A stretch of 64,000 bases of DNA from Epiperipatus broadwayi. Lineage: Eukaryota > Onychophora > Udeonychophora > Euonychophora > Peripatidae. How positions within the stretch are numbered: position 1 is the first letter of the stretch; every line of letters starts with the position of its first letter. The notes under the pieces were generated by a model. It was not told the DNA's origin and ran no database searches. It saw nothing but the letters and a program-made list of their open reading frames with translations. Of the stretch, positions 1 through 12,899 are shown piece after piece. Position numbers and translations under genes: made by a program. The DNA lies in NCBI GenBank assembly GCA_028023455.1, contig JAQFVV010000205.1:2054860-2118859 (forward strand). The letters are read 5' to 3'.

Positions 1-2808
1 CACAATTATATTTCCTTAATTATTTTATTAATGCAATTAAGTATTTATAACAAAATCAATAAAAGTTAAAAAAAAAAAGCTATAATATTATAATAAAGAA
101 ATTTCAGGCAGAAGTTTGTTTTACTTTTTATGTAATCTATAATCAGTTGATTTATTATTTGAGGGTTCATAGAAATCTGAGCACCGAAAGTGACAGAGCC
201 AGGTTGCAATATATTGACCTTGAGTTGTAGAGTCTACCATTCCCTCAATCCACTATACTACTGATTAATATAAAAAAAAAGCATATTCTCTTTGAATAAT
301 TATATTTACAGAGCAGTACTATACTAATAACATTTTTTAAAGCCTATATTATTTAAAACGTAATAAAAATACTTTTTTTTTTTCATACTATTAAATTAAA
401 TAATTATTCAAGTTTAAACAATAATTGATAAATAAGTCAAAGTTATTTTTCAGCTAAAAAAATCAAAGAAAGTGAGCTCATTCTCTTCTTTTTCTTTTAA
501 AGATAGAACTAAATAGTTTCCAAATATTGTGTTTCCTTGAAAATAAGATCTAACCACAAAATAAGCCCGAGAATCATTTTTCAGGATGCAAATAATATAA
601 GTTCTATTCCAAATATAAGCCCTAGTTAAGATTGTTAGTCTGACGGATGGATTTTCTTCGTTGAAACACGTGATGGATATTAAAACAGGCAAAACTCTCC
701 ATACGTATTGCCACTCAGTGCAAGCCAGAGTAATCAATGGATGCCAGAAGGCTTGTGCATAAAATCCCCATCTAGTGCCTACTCATCCAATATCAGAAGA
801 CTAGTTTCTGGCTTGTGGCCTTCATCAGTGAGGAGCCTTCGATCTGAGAGCACTGCACCTAGATCTTCTGACATTTATTGATTACTCTGGCTTGCACTGA
901 GTGGCAATATGTATGGATAGTTTTGCCTGTTTTAATAACAGTTATTAGCAAGCATAAGAAATAGTGATCACATGATGGACATATTAAATTAAAAACATAA
1001 TGAATGTATAAATAAATATAAATTTTTGTACTTGAATAAATGTTACTCAGAATTATTTGATAGACAGATTCACAACTAATCATTTTAATAAACTTGTAAA
1101 TACAATTTTACTATTCACTTATCAATGCACCTTCAGTGTGATAAAAGAATTCCTCTTTCCAACTGTATATATTGTAAATAAATCAACATTGATATCCAAA
1201 AAGATTGAAACTTATTATTAGTGGTGATCTTAGGTTCACAAATTAATCAAGATAACTTAATATTTCATATGTTACTTTAAATTAAATATTATTAATTTCA
1301 ACAGCATGGATATAACTTTTAATATTCTCATATAGAACAAGAATGTTCTGTGATATGTTTATAATCATAAACATTACATATTTAAGCAGTAGTAAAAATT
1401 ATTTACGTGCTATTGAAATTACAGTAATAATTTTGAATAAATGTAAATGTTTGTATTTGAATAAACATAGATTTTTGTACTTGAATAAATGTAATTTTTG
1501 TACATGGAAAAAGTAAGACATCCCCTGAAAATAAGCCCTAAGCAGTCTTTTAGAACAAAATTTAATATAAGATCAGATCTTATTTTTGAAGAAACATGGT
1601 ATATACTGCCAAATAATCACTTTTATGATTAGTCTTTATTTCTTCAAAAAAATATATTATAATGAGAAGTATTTAAAGTTTTCATTTAAATCTATGTCAT
1701 AATTTATTATATATGTCAGATATTAGTTAATATAAAAATATTATTTATACAGTATACAATTGGGAAACTGTCAGATATATGTACAAATAGTGTAAATAGA
1801 GTGACATTCCAAAAAGTAAATTGGCACCGGAATGTCAGACTCTTATGTTAAATCACACACACACAATTTAAAAGTATTGCTATTATAGCGAAAAATCAAA
1901 TTAAAATTTTAATTTCAACATTTAACAAATTATATCAGTGTGAAATTGAAAAAAAAAACAAATTAAATTTAAAAATGGATGAGAAAGTATAAATAAAAAT
2001 GTACAATATATATCTATTTAAGGCGATATATTACACAATTTATGGAAATGTAAAATATAGATTTATGCAAGAATAAAAAGTAACAAACAATAGTAACAAC
2101 AACAACAATAAAGGTCTAAACAATAGTTTATATTTCCTGGATAAAGTTAATTATGTTTTAAAATTAGTTGTATATTATTTAATATAAATGTTTTTATCAG
2201 AATAGAAAAATATAGTATTAAAACAAAAAGTTAATTATTACTAATTATGTATATAAACTGATAAAATGCCATGTATGTTAACATTCAAAATTAAAAACAA
2301 ATTCAATATATATTTTTACAGAGTAAATAACTAATAATATAATTATATTATATTGCAAGATTATATCTTAAATCATAATGAAAATATTTAAGTACCCTCT
2401 ATTGATCATGTCTAACATAAAATTCAAGCCTATTCTGATCTGTGATTAGTAATATTGGGGGTTGGCTTCTCTGAAATGATTCTGGTAGCCTTCTATTGTT
2501 ATAGTTCACAAATTAGAATTTGGCTACCATGTTACCCATTCTATACTTTAGTTAAATAATGAACATTATAATAGAAAGCACATAAATTTTCTTATTTATA
2601 ATTAGTAAAAATATATATAAATAATTATACAGTAATAATATTCAATTCTTAACACATTTATATATATTCTCTTTCACATTCTATCAAAAATAAATCGCTA
2701 TAATGGTAAAAGAGAAGTAACAGCAATTTCATATTTTTACAGTAAATCAATAGGGTTAAACTATAGCACACATATAAATGATCAATCACAATTTTTTTGA
2801 GATATTAC
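1..2808. other. Intron sequence downstream of the last visible ATP13A1 exon
   Basis: No exon of the host gene is recognisable here; the sequence after the donor at 2,808 is intronic and the following exon lies before position 1. It holds the inverted copy of a dispersed 0.4-kb repeat at 655-985 (listed separately), short CA and CAA runs near 1,855 and 2,095, and otherwise AT-rich sequence with frequent stops in all frames. Confidence 0.7.
655..985. repeat. Snap-back copy of the dispersed 0.4-kb hammerhead-bearing repeat
   Basis: A stretch from about 670 (caggcaaaactctccatac, cagtgcaagccagagtaatc) runs to about 865 and is followed at 868-945 by the same sequence inverted (gattactctggcttgcactg). 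The right side continues into a tail (aagcataagaaatagtgatcac) that matches, inverted, the sequence preceding the repeat at 32,345 and in the tandem array at 47.5 kb. On the minus strand 828-799 reads CTGATGA, a short GGC/GCC hairpin, GAAA, CTAG and TC, which is the order of a hammerhead core. Confidence 0.75.
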
Positions 2809-2919
2809 CTCCTGGTGAGTCAGACTTCCAAGTTTTTTATGCCCTAAAGCCAAAACTCTGGCTCCTTGCCTTGAGAATTTAAGGTAGACAGCATCATAAT
2901 CTGCAGGAATAGATTTATA
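2809..2919 (-). CDS. ATP13A1: ATP13A1-family P5A ATPase, exon (end of N domain / start of P domain)
   Basis: This 111-nt exon encodes 37 complete codons, including the block SRQGARVLALGHKKLG, which matches the family's conserved SREGARVLALGYKELG segment after the nucleotide-binding domain. The acceptor is a T-rich tract ending in AG at 2,921-2,920, and the donor is GTAATA from 2,808 downward. It starts in phase 0 and follows in register from the exon at 8,034-8,209, whose last residues are RSM. This is the most 3' exon visible. The hinge and the P-domain motifs that should follow (TGD..., GDG...ND) are outside the window. Confidence 0.93.
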
Positions 2920-5679
2920 CTAAAAAAAAAAAAAAAATTAACATAAATTATTAGAAAACTATATAAGTCAATCTTTTATAACATGATTCGTTTCCAGGGT
3001 AAATTTTCTTGATACTTTATCAAAGACATGCACCATCAAAAGGCAAAAAAAAATTCAAATTTTTTCTTCTGGCAACTAAATATAAAATAACTAAATACTC
3101 AAATTTATAAAAACAAAAATGGATAAAACACTGTTGTGTGATAATTTACAATTATTTATCTTTAAGAAAATTTTTTTTTTCAGAAAATTTATTGCTAAGG
3201 TGAATAACATATGCTAAATAGAGCTCGATGTGGAATGGACATAATCTAAGATTCAAGAGCCTACTGTTTCTATGTGATTATCAGATACATAGTTTGATAT
3301 CCCTTCTATAAAAATATTTTCAACTTTATTAGACTAGATACAAGGCCATAATACAAATTTGATAATAAAAGAAAAAAGGAGAGTCAAAATTATCTAAAAC
3401 ATAGGTCATATTCTAATAAAATTATATCTTTCACAAACAGAAGAATGATTAAACAAATCGTTTTTTCTTCTAATTATCTAAAAAAAAAAAAAAAAGGCAT
3501 TAGTTTTCCACCCTATTAGAAATTAATTCTATTAAATATTTTATCCAACAATCAAAAAAATATACCAAAGGAAAAAAGCTTTCTGATGAGATGACCAATT
3601 ATAAATTTCTTTTGACAATTCTCATATCAGTGTTTTAAATTAAAGTACTTAATTTGTACTTTATATTCAGTTACTTTTTGGTTTGTCAAAAAAAAAAACT
3701 TTCCCCTTAAATTGGTCTTTCTGACACTGAAGATGTCAATCACCACCAATATGACAAACTTAAAAACAAGTCATGGCACTCAGACAGAAACCAATCAAAT
3801 TTACTAAAACATTACTTTGTAATAATTATCAAAAATGAAAAAAACATTCTTAATAAATGAAATTAATTATTTTAATAAAGATAAATAATTTGAAAACAAA
3901 CCAATAAGAAAATGAACATTTGTGCAATGACTTATTTTAACTTTTAAAATAGTAATTTATTTAATAAAAATACATTAGTTAAGAGAATAGTAATAATAAT
4001 CAAATGATTTTATTGCTAGGAAGTTCATAAAAAGCTTAATAATTAAAAATGATTGAAGTAGGCTACAATCCACGAACTTTCAACTTCAGATTCTTCTATT
4101 GCACCAAACTACGCAAGGCATTAGACAACGATGTGTAAAAGATATGTCCTCTTCATAATTTAATACACAAATAATTATTAATAACATTTACATGATTATT
4201 ATTATTTTTGAAGATCTGTCTTCCAGATGGTGCTACATAGAAGAAATTGTGGAAAAACTAATCCATAAAAAATAAAATTTACATATTTATTATGGAATTT
4301 TACTATATAGTTATAGCAAATAAAGCATAAAAATAATCTATGAAAAATAAAATGTACATATTTTCTAATGAATTTACACAGTAGCCTTTTAAGCAAACAA
4401 AATAATAAAAAAGTAATTCATAAGAAATTAATTAATGGCAATAATGATCCTCAATAATAGAAACAAAGTAGTCTGTATTCTAAAACTAATCCAATTATAA
4501 GAAATAAGTGTATCAAATAAAAGCATAAAAATAATTTATATTTTAGCAAACAAAGCAATACAAAAGGTAATCCATAAAAAAGTAATTGGTGATAGTATAT
4601 TAAACGAGAATGGTACATAAAAAATGAAATGCAAGCATGAGGCTAAATGCAAAATGAATAGGTGTTGATTTATATTTTGAGTAGCGAGTAATCTACAATC
4701 AGAAGTTTATTAATTTAAAGTGCTTTAATAGGAAACATATTCCAAAAAATAATCCAATTATGAAAGAAATAATTTAAAATATGGAAAGAATTTCTAATGT
4801 CATTCAAGAATGTGTTAAATAAGTCTTGATTCATATTTTTTCTAGAAATTTTCCAAAATAAATGATTTAGATTGACTGGTAAACTTTACAAAAAGTACCT
4901 CTATTTTATTTTTTTTAAATTTTGCATTTGGCCTCAAGCATATTCAATGGTCTGTATATGGCTTCCTGACATTAGATCTGCATAATATTCCTGGTCATTG
5001 ATGATTAAATTCCCTTGTGTTTAAATTTGCAGAAAATGGCCATTCATTAAGATGTATCACTGAAACTTACAATGGTCTGACATTTTATAAAATGTACATA
5101 AACAATTCATCACTACCTTCAAAGCATTTTAAAAAATCAATTCTTCAATATGAAAAAATGTTCAAGATAAATAATTCATCACTAATTAAAAATACTCAAA
5201 AAGTCAAAATTTTAAAAACATTTAAAAAGTTAGTTATTTGTTTTAAAATAAATAATTATTAAAATATTTATTAAATTTTACTATCACAGTAAAATAAATT
5301 ATCAGACTTATTACTTATTTGATTTCAACTGTGTGTATATTTTACTCATTATTTTGCTTTTTATATATTTAAGTTTTTTTTATCAGTTCTTCTACAGTAC
5401 AAAATTTCTGGAACAAAACCATTCTCTTTTTCTTACTTGTTCTCCATTTTATTTACCTTATTCTCTTTAGCCAATTAAGTTTAAAGAAGGACCAGATCAT
5501 CATAAACTGTATCATATCATCGTTTATTTCTCTAAAATAACTGTCAATGGGATTCTGTGCATTTATTACATTTCCATCCTTTAATTATGTACACAAGATT
5601 TCCGATTCCATTCTTTTTCTTTTCTTAGTTTTAATACATTGTACAGGCTTAAACCTGCATTTATATATGTAATATATGC

Positions 5680-5760
5680 AGGGTTCGAACTCAGACTTTC
5701 ACACAATCCACCACTCTCAGTGCCATCTCATATTGCTGACCCACCTGATCACACACATGT
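5680..5760 (-). repeat. tRNA-derived SINE-like segment
   Basis: Read on the minus strand, this stretch has an A-box-like TGGCACTGAGAGTGG followed by a B-box-like GAGTTCGAACCC near 5,685, the internal RNA polymerase III promoter pattern of tRNA-derived SINEs. The boxes are about 35 nt apart, shorter than in a true tRNA, and no cloverleaf can be folded by eye, so it is not called a tRNA gene. It lies just downstream, on the same strand, of the left arm of the hammerhead hairpin at 5,770-6,002, so the two may belong to one composite element. Confidence 0.45.
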
Positions 5761-5777
5761 TGAAAAGATAAATAATC

Positions 5778-5821
5778 ACTAACATTCGAATTTCGTGCTA
5801 AACCAGCAATCATCAATTGGT
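5778..5821 (-). ncRNA. Hammerhead ribozyme, decayed mirror copy
   Basis: Left-arm counterpart of the motif at 5,951-5,994. On the minus strand it keeps ACCAA, stem II TGCT/AGCA, GAAA and a palindromic TTCGAA. The core reads TTGATGA, position 17 before the cleavage point is G, which hammerheads do not tolerate, and stem I has an A-C mismatch. It is probably inactive. Confidence 0.6.
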
Positions 5822-5950
5822 CTAGATTACTATCCTCACACATATATATAATCAGTACAGTTTGAAGCCTGTCCATTAAAGTATAAATATTGGCTATCTT
5901 AATATAAAGCTGAGTACTGATTATATATATGTGTGAGGATAGTAATCTAG

Positions 5951-5994
5951 ACCAACTGATGATTGCTGGTTTAGCATGAAATACGTATATTGGT
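5951..5994 (+). ncRNA. Hammerhead ribozyme, nearly complete
   Basis: The blocks in order are: stem I 5' strand ACCAA (5,951-5,955), core CTGATGA (5,956-5,962), stem II TGCT/AGCA (5,964-5,967 with 5,973-5,976) around loop GGTTT, core GAAA (5,978-5,981), palindromic stem III TACGTA (5,982-5,987), cleavage site TA (5,988-5,989) and stem I 3' strand TTGGT (5,990-5,994), which pairs fully with ACCAA. One defect is visible: a T-T apposition at the base of stem II. The loop-less palindromic stem III fits the dimeric minimal hammerheads known from Penelope-like elements and retrozymes. Activity is inferred, not shown. Confidence 0.75.
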
Positions 5995-8033
5995 GATTAT
6001 TTTTCTTAGTTTTCTATCTTTTAACTAATTAATTTAGCTTTCCATCTTTGTTTTTTTTTTGGTAATATTTGTTTATGAGTGGTTACTAATGATAATGAAA
6101 TTTTCCCTCGAAAGCACACTAATCATGCTATTCACTTATTGCAATTAATCTCAGCAAATATATTAATATACAGATAGATATACATACATCAATGACAGTC
6201 TGTGAAATTTTTAAGCAAGAGTGCTTTATTACAAAACGACTGTCAAAAAGTAAAAAAACACAAAACAGACCATTTTCAATTTTGCAACCACAAAGCCATT
6301 TTGTTTTTCCCTACTAATCATTGGTAAAAGATCTAATGTATTTTTTATTTTTACTAACTGTTGTTTGACAAATGATAATATCTGGAGTAGACCAACATTT
6401 ACTTTTTATTTTAATATTTTCATGTAATGACAGTTGGGAGAATATTTTCTTTATATATATATTCAATAATAACATCTTCATGATAAATATTTACAATAAT
6501 GTTTCTTTTATTCTTTTATTGTATTTTTCCATAATAAATGTTAATCACAAAAAAATGAATATTTTATAGCTCATCCTAAATGAAAACAATAAATATTTAT
6601 TCACTTTGAAGAGACCAGAATAGATAAACATGTTACTCTCTAATAGCTATTGATGCTGCCATAGTGAGCAGCTCCAATGCCATTTGTTACACACATTGAT
6701 AAAAGCAAAAGTATCTCAGTGGAACTTTGAGATTCATCTAATAGGACATTTCTAGCACTGCCATAATTAACCGTATCTTTGGATAGAATCCCAAGCATAG
6801 TTTAAAATAATTCTTTTAAAAACAGTTTAATTAATTGTACTTCCATAATAAATATGCAAGATATTGAATATTTGTTATATTCAAGCACAAATTTAATAAT
6901 TAAATTTTTTTCTGGGGGTGTTGCAAGTACCACAGCTCTTATGAACCAGGTGCCACTGATGCATATTTACCTTTATATAAAATATATAACACAATAAACA
7001 TGATCTTAATAGAAAATTGCATGAACTTCCTATACTAAAAACATTGTGGTCAAAAATTTGAGATCCAGAAATTGCCTATTATTTCTTTTTTAGCATTTAG
7101 CATAAACAACATTAAATCTCAACAGCTAACACAATTGCTTAGTTTTAACACAGTCACTACCATTAAAAACCTTTTCGATTTGTAATTAGTTTTAATAAAT
7201 CATAAAAATTAATTCAACCTATGTTAGTCCTATAATTTTATTTCTAAGACAGACAGGGCACTTTATCTGCAATCTTTTTTTCCCCCCTAAATCTTTATAT
7301 CCTAAAAGATTATTTTTAAATTAGATACACTGAGTGGCATATCTGTGAATCTCAATGCCTTATAAACTTATTTTTAGCCTTTCTGCACTTTCACGTTAAA
7401 ATAAATGACCGAGTCTTTAATCTAGGAAAGAGTTATGTCTAAAGAGCAAAGTGCATTTGAATTAGTCAAATCAACTATAATGAGAAACAAATATGGATAT
7501 TGAAAAGGAGCTACAATAATTTAAAAAATCTACACTGTACAAGATTTGAATGAGGTTTTTTTTAAAAAAATTGTAATAATAAAAAATATTCTAATGATTT
7601 GTTATTCAGGAGTTCACATAAAAATTCACAAGATATTTAAGCACCAGACATCTACAGTCTACCAATTTAAACCATGTGTGGCATTAAGATTTATCTAGAA
7701 AAAATAATCATACAAGGTTTATTTTAAAATACCTGCAGTTAATACAATAAATTCAAAGAATAATGGTGATTATTTCAAACTTATAAAAAAAATTCAGTCC
7801 TTCTGAAAAGAGTATTTCACTTAATGAATATTTTTTACTATTACTGTAGTGATGATAAATATAAACCTTTCAAAGTTTGGTTTTTGTTCATAGCAATCCT
7901 TAAAAATTTACATAATTAACAAATCAAAATTGCTTGAGTTTTTTTTTTACTTTTATTAAAATTGATATCTTACCCCAAAAAAAAAAAAAAATCTACAATA
8001 CAGTATTTGATTTATTGGCATGATGAGCCTTAC

Positions 8034-8209
8034 CATGGAACGCAAGATTTCTGGAGCACCTTTGACTGCAGCGAGGTAAGTGACAGTGGAAGTTCCTTGT
8101 TGAGAATATCCAGCTACAACTGACATTCTTTTTAAATTACTGGAAAAGTGATGACGAAGATAAATTTTCAGAGGAGAACATTTGATTTTCTTAGGAATTA
8201 CTGCTTCTT
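8034..8209 (-). CDS. ATP13A1: ATP13A1-family P5A ATPase, exon (nucleotide-binding domain)
   Basis: This 176-nt exon encodes the N-domain block with LKRMSVVAGYSQQG and YLAAVKGAPEILRSM. KGAPE is the ATP-binding lysine motif of P-type ATPases, and the RMSV segment is typical of the family. The acceptor is a T tract ending in AAG at 8,210 and the donor is GTAAGG from 8,033. It begins with two bases that complete a codon with the G left by the exon at 17,826, giving LTKEEAVIP across the junction, which agrees with the LTKDEKV of vertebrate ATP13A1. An AG three bases further in is an alternative acceptor that would drop one residue. Confidence 0.94.
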
Positions 8210-9239
8210 CTTAAAAAAAAAAAAAAGAAGTAAAGTTTAAAATTCATCTTTTTGTCCCCCAAAAACTAGCTGTATATAAGCATTTTAATATGTATTTTAT
8301 ATTACCTAAACAACAGCAGAGTGAAATGAATCAACTACTAAACATACTGAGACAAAAGCAAAACAATAAAGACTAAAAATTAATAGAAAAACAAAGGATA
8401 GACTTTTGCAACTTTAACTGGATGTGATGTTAACAATTATATAAAAATAAATTATGCAGTAAAATATATGCTCAGACTATTGATGAGTTCAACAGGTAGG
8501 TAGATAGAGGATTGAGCTTCAAATATAAAAGTTATCTATATACATAATCGAATGATTTATTGTTTGGATATTTGTAAAAAATTTGAGGACCAAAGTAACC
8601 AAGCTGGATTTGCAATTCATAAACCTTAAATTTTAGAGTTTGTCATTCTATCACTACATGAAATCCTGTAAGGTATGAATAATCAATAATAACCAATGGC
8701 AATACCAGATCATGAATATGTAAAGCTTTATATTATAAGATATTGGCATGTCAACAGCTAGGTATGGATTCTGATAGAAATAGACTTTTCCACAATTATA
8801 GCAGTATTTCAAATCCACTGCAATTTATCACTGACTATTTGAATTTCTAATTTGTATAATAAGTAAAACTTGCTTGGCGATGGAATTGTACCCTCTCCAA
8901 AATCCATGTTTTGGGTAGCTATTTACCACAATATCACTACCATATACAAATTTGTCAAGTAAAAACATTACGGTGAGTTGCCATTCTTCTGGCAAAGACC
9001 AAAAAAAACCACCCTCAGTATAACATGCACATACATATATATGTATAACATTCAATAATTAAAGATAGAAAATCAAATAAAAAAGGAACAAAAAAAATAA
9101 AACTAGCAAATCTGTTTTTAATAAATGTGAACAGTATTTTTACAATGGAACAAATCAATTTAAATTTTTGAAAATGTTCTGCATGATAAATATATATGTG
9201 CATGATTATTGTTAGTATTGAAGACCTTTTGTGCAAAGT

Positions 9240-9680
9240 TCAGTTTTTTAAAAATTTGATTTGGCCAAATGCAATGTATGGAGGCAAGGCATGGACATTT
9301 GAAAAAAAAAAAGTGAGCAAGGATTGATGCTCTTGAAAGGTACCATTATTAAAGAATGCTCAAAGTACTTTGGTTGGCAAAAAGAACTAATGAATAAATT
9401 TTGCTGAAGGCGGGATACATAAATAACTGTTGGAAATACTAAAATTAATGTACGTATATTAATTTGGACAGAACATACTGGAAAAGAATATTATCAATGG
9501 AATTGTGAATGGGTTAAGCAGAAGAAGATGAACAAAACTGTCAATGATAAATAAAATCAGCGAATGGATCAGATAGATAGTAATGGAAGTGGAGAGAATA
9601 ATGTCCTGGAAGTACTTCATCCACATTGTCACTCATGACAACAAAATGTTGGATTAAGCAGATGATAATGAATAATCTAT
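9240..9680 (+). pseudogene. RTE-type LINE, 3' fragment
   Basis: Conceptual translation across several frames gives pieces of the C-terminus of RTE-type reverse transcriptases: an AMYGGKAWTFEKKK block (compare YGSEAWTLNRR at 23,620), a WTEHTGKEYYQW-like stretch and a lysine/arginine-rich tail ending before a run of ATGATAATG. Many stops and frameshifts are present. It is a dead 5'-truncated copy and too decayed for a family name beyond RTE-like. Confidence 0.6.
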
Positions 9681-12600
9681 CCTATATAGAACTAAAGCTG
9701 AGATAGTTAGTTAGCTGTTATCATATATGTACATTACAAACTTTTGAAAGGTGGACAACTAACAAAGTCTGAAAACCTCTGGCACTGCTAAAAAAAAGGA
9801 AGATTATTTATGGAAGTGGTTAAGAGAACAGTTGTTAAATTTTAGAGACAGTTACTGGGTCAAAAAAAAATATTCTAGGAGTGAAAAACAGAGAATAGAA
9901 ATAGGATGATTAAAGTGGTTTATAAAGAATGTGTAAGAGCTAAGATAAAACCACAAACTTATCAAAAATATTTCGCCAATCATCATGTACGTTTTCTTAA
10001 TGGCATTACAATTTCTAATGACAGCATTATTGATTTAACAATAGAACAAAGTAAATGTATGAGAAGCAAAAGAATCTTTTCATAGCTTACAACTTTAAAA
10101 GAATCCTAGATATATAAAAGACTATTGCTGCATTACCATGGTTATTGAGACACCTACAACCTAGAGCACAGACTCTACATATTTTCTGATGGATTTCAAA
10201 ACCACATGACTTTCCTTAATTTCTCTTTGTTGATATCATGGAATGATAATCCATCTTTCCACATTCCAACTATTAGTTTTTTCTCAAAATCAAATAATTA
10301 TGCTACAGATTACACTCTCTACAATATAATTGAGGCAAACAAATATAATCTTGGTAGTTTGCTTTAATATCTATTATGGCAGAGTAATGAGGGCATTGCC
10401 CACATATAAAATATGTATGTCCATTGTACTGCAATTATGTTTAAAACAAAAGTTTTATTTTGGTATTGGGAACCGACATTGGCAATCTATTAAAAGAACT
10501 ATTTCTACACAATTTTCAATCTAGGCATTGAAACAGTGCATGCCATGTGTGGCACATTTAAAACATGCACAATGTCATCTTTGAATTAATATGACTCAAT
10601 TATAATTCAAGATGATATTATATGCCTATAGATGAGACATAATAAGAGTTTTTACAAGGAGTATTCTTAAACTAAACTCCAAGTTAAAGGACAGAAACAT
10701 CTGAAGTTAGGCATAAGAAAGCTCACTTCTAAAAGATCATTAATCTTGCACATCATTTTTGCGAAAATATGTTCCAAATAGAAGTGTATAATTTATCTTT
10801 GGGCAAGATGTTCAAATTTTTTCAAAAAGTAAATTTATTACAGAAGAGATTAAAATCCAGTATTATAATGAGATGTCAAATAAACGGTAACAGTGAGTGG
10901 TACACAAGATTACTCACAAAATCTCTTTAATCCAAATTTTTATTTTTATTATATTAGTTAAACTAAAATAATAATTGAAAGATTCATCACTTAGAAAGTT
11001 ATATGACGTTTAAGCAACAGAAGTGATTGAGTCAAACTACTGCAAATGGCTGCTAATAATGATTTCCTAAGACTATGTAATACTGTATGTATTTTTTTCT
11101 TCCAGTTTCTAATCATATTTAAAAATTTTGTTTTTGTTAACTGGTCTATAGCCAGACCAACTAACAATTCAACATTGGTAGGTAAACAGGTATCTAACTC
11201 CACTCTCTTTACCCAAATTTGCAAGCCTGGTGAATAAAGCATTCTTCTTCAGTTTTGTGAGAGATTATTTGAAAAAGCCTTTAAATTGCAGCATGCTTTT
11301 TAAAGCTTCGTTTAATTTTTAGTTACATACTTTTTTCATTTGTACATGATTTTTATGAAAAATCTTTTAATATTATCATGCATATATAAAAATTAGCTGC
11401 ATATAAACTGACAAAAAAAAAAATCATTTCATTCTGATAAAACAAAGTACTGTTGTTGTTTTTTTTATAGTGGACATGTTTAATTAAAACAATATTTATG
11501 AAATCAATTTTTTCCTTCAAATCATTTTTCAATGGATTAGCATTAATATTTATTATTCATAATTAGCTAAACAATCATCATTCACAATGGTCGCTTGCAA
11601 ATGAGTATTGTTATTGCAATTCCAAAGAAAAAGACAAACAAATAATGCCATATTAAAGATGAGTTTTACAATGACTACATAAATCAATCTATGAATCAAA
11701 AATGTATCCACATCTCATAAGTGGACTCTGCTTATTTGATGTTTTGCAATGCTGTCTTTTAAATTCTTCTACATTAAACTTTTCTCTTTAAAATATTTCA
11801 ACACCATAACTAATTATAGCTCTCCAATGTAATATACTTTCTACCATATCTTCTTAATGAAAACAATCAAAATTGAACTTTTTATGTCTTTATGATAAAA
11901 TATTGCATTGATATATACCAATGATGGCAAATCTTTTTAAGGGTACGTGCCAAAAAATTATAAATGTTTATTGGATTACAGATGTGTTGAGCAGTTTTTT
12001 AATAGGGAAAAAATTAGTAGAAAATTAATTATTACAGAATTTTATTGACATAATTCTAAAAATTAGCAAAGCCATAAATTTTTGAATGAGATTTTTGCTG
12101 TAGTACATTAGTCTAAATGCTTTATAATAAATCAGGATCATATTTTATCACTTTTTATAAAATTAATTTCTGAAAATAATTCACATGCCCAAGTTGAAGT
12201 AAAAAATAATATAACTATCACTAGTTTTTAAATAATTGAAGTTTCTAGCAATGGCACTCCAAGTTCTTCAGCATTTTTTTTATTACACTCAATAATCAAT
12301 CATTTCTCAAAACAACAATTTATTTCTATACAAAATTGAATTAATAATCAATTAATTGCAATTCTATATCATCCAAATTCAACCAATTGGGAATTTTTAA
12401 ATTCAGTTTATCTGCTGATGTTGTGTCTGGATCTAAAATAAATTTTGTTGTTTCTTCAAATTATTTAAACTGTCCAAATCTTAAAAAAAATTTGTTGATC
12501 AACTAAATTACAGTAGAAAACTCTTGTGTGAATTTATTCTGATTTAGTTTCTCTTAAGATTTTATATCTGCAAATTTTTTTTTGTATTTGGAAAATATTT

Positions 12601-12899
12601 ATAGATATTTGAAATAATATTGCGATTAAAATTTTCTAATTTAGTTTTGAATGCTTTCTATTAAATCAAACCTGTCAATAACTGTTTTATTAACATCTTG
12701 CAATTTAGTATTTAATTCATTTAAGTGAAAGCACAAATCAATAAAAAAACATTAATTTCCAAAGTCATCTAAAGAGCAAACAGTTTAAACTTCGTGGCTA
12801 ATTGTTCTAAAGTGCAAAATATAAAATGTGCTAACACACATAGGCACACAAAGCTGAAGACAAATAAAGAAATATATATATTTATTTTATTTTAATATA

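Larger units (their letters stand above)
5770..6002. mobile_element. Snap-back element with hammerhead ribozyme in each arm
   Basis: Two arms of about 89 bp (5,770-5,858 and 5,914-6,002) are inverted copies separated by about 55 bp. The inner 65 bp (tactgattatatatatgtg ... tggtttagca) are nearly identical. Each arm carries a hammerhead motif reading outward. The right one is almost complete and the left one is damaged. No protein is encoded. The arrangement resembles the inverted terminal repeats of Penelope-like elements. Confidence 0.75.
2920..8033. other. ATP13A1 intron (5.1 kb)
   Basis: AT-rich intron with no coding signal. It contains the tRNA-like SINE segment and snap-back hammerhead element at 5.68-6.00 kb, listed separately. 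The rest is low-complexity AT sequence with A and T runs; short open frames such as 5,017-5,262 have no recognisable domains and the composition of the surrounding DNA. Confidence 0.7.

Noticed and set aside
3572-3620. CTGATGAG near 3,580 as a hammerhead start
   Set aside because: No stem II followed by GAAA at suitable distance, and no stem I partner.
5691-5876. 61-codon open frame on the minus strand
   Set aside because: It lies across the tRNA-like segment and one arm of the hammerhead hairpin; no protein domain is present and the openness is explained by the repeats.
10991-11242. 83-codon minus frame and overlapping 63-codon plus frame
   Set aside because: Overlapping frames on both strands, no domain, no splice context and local composition like the intron.
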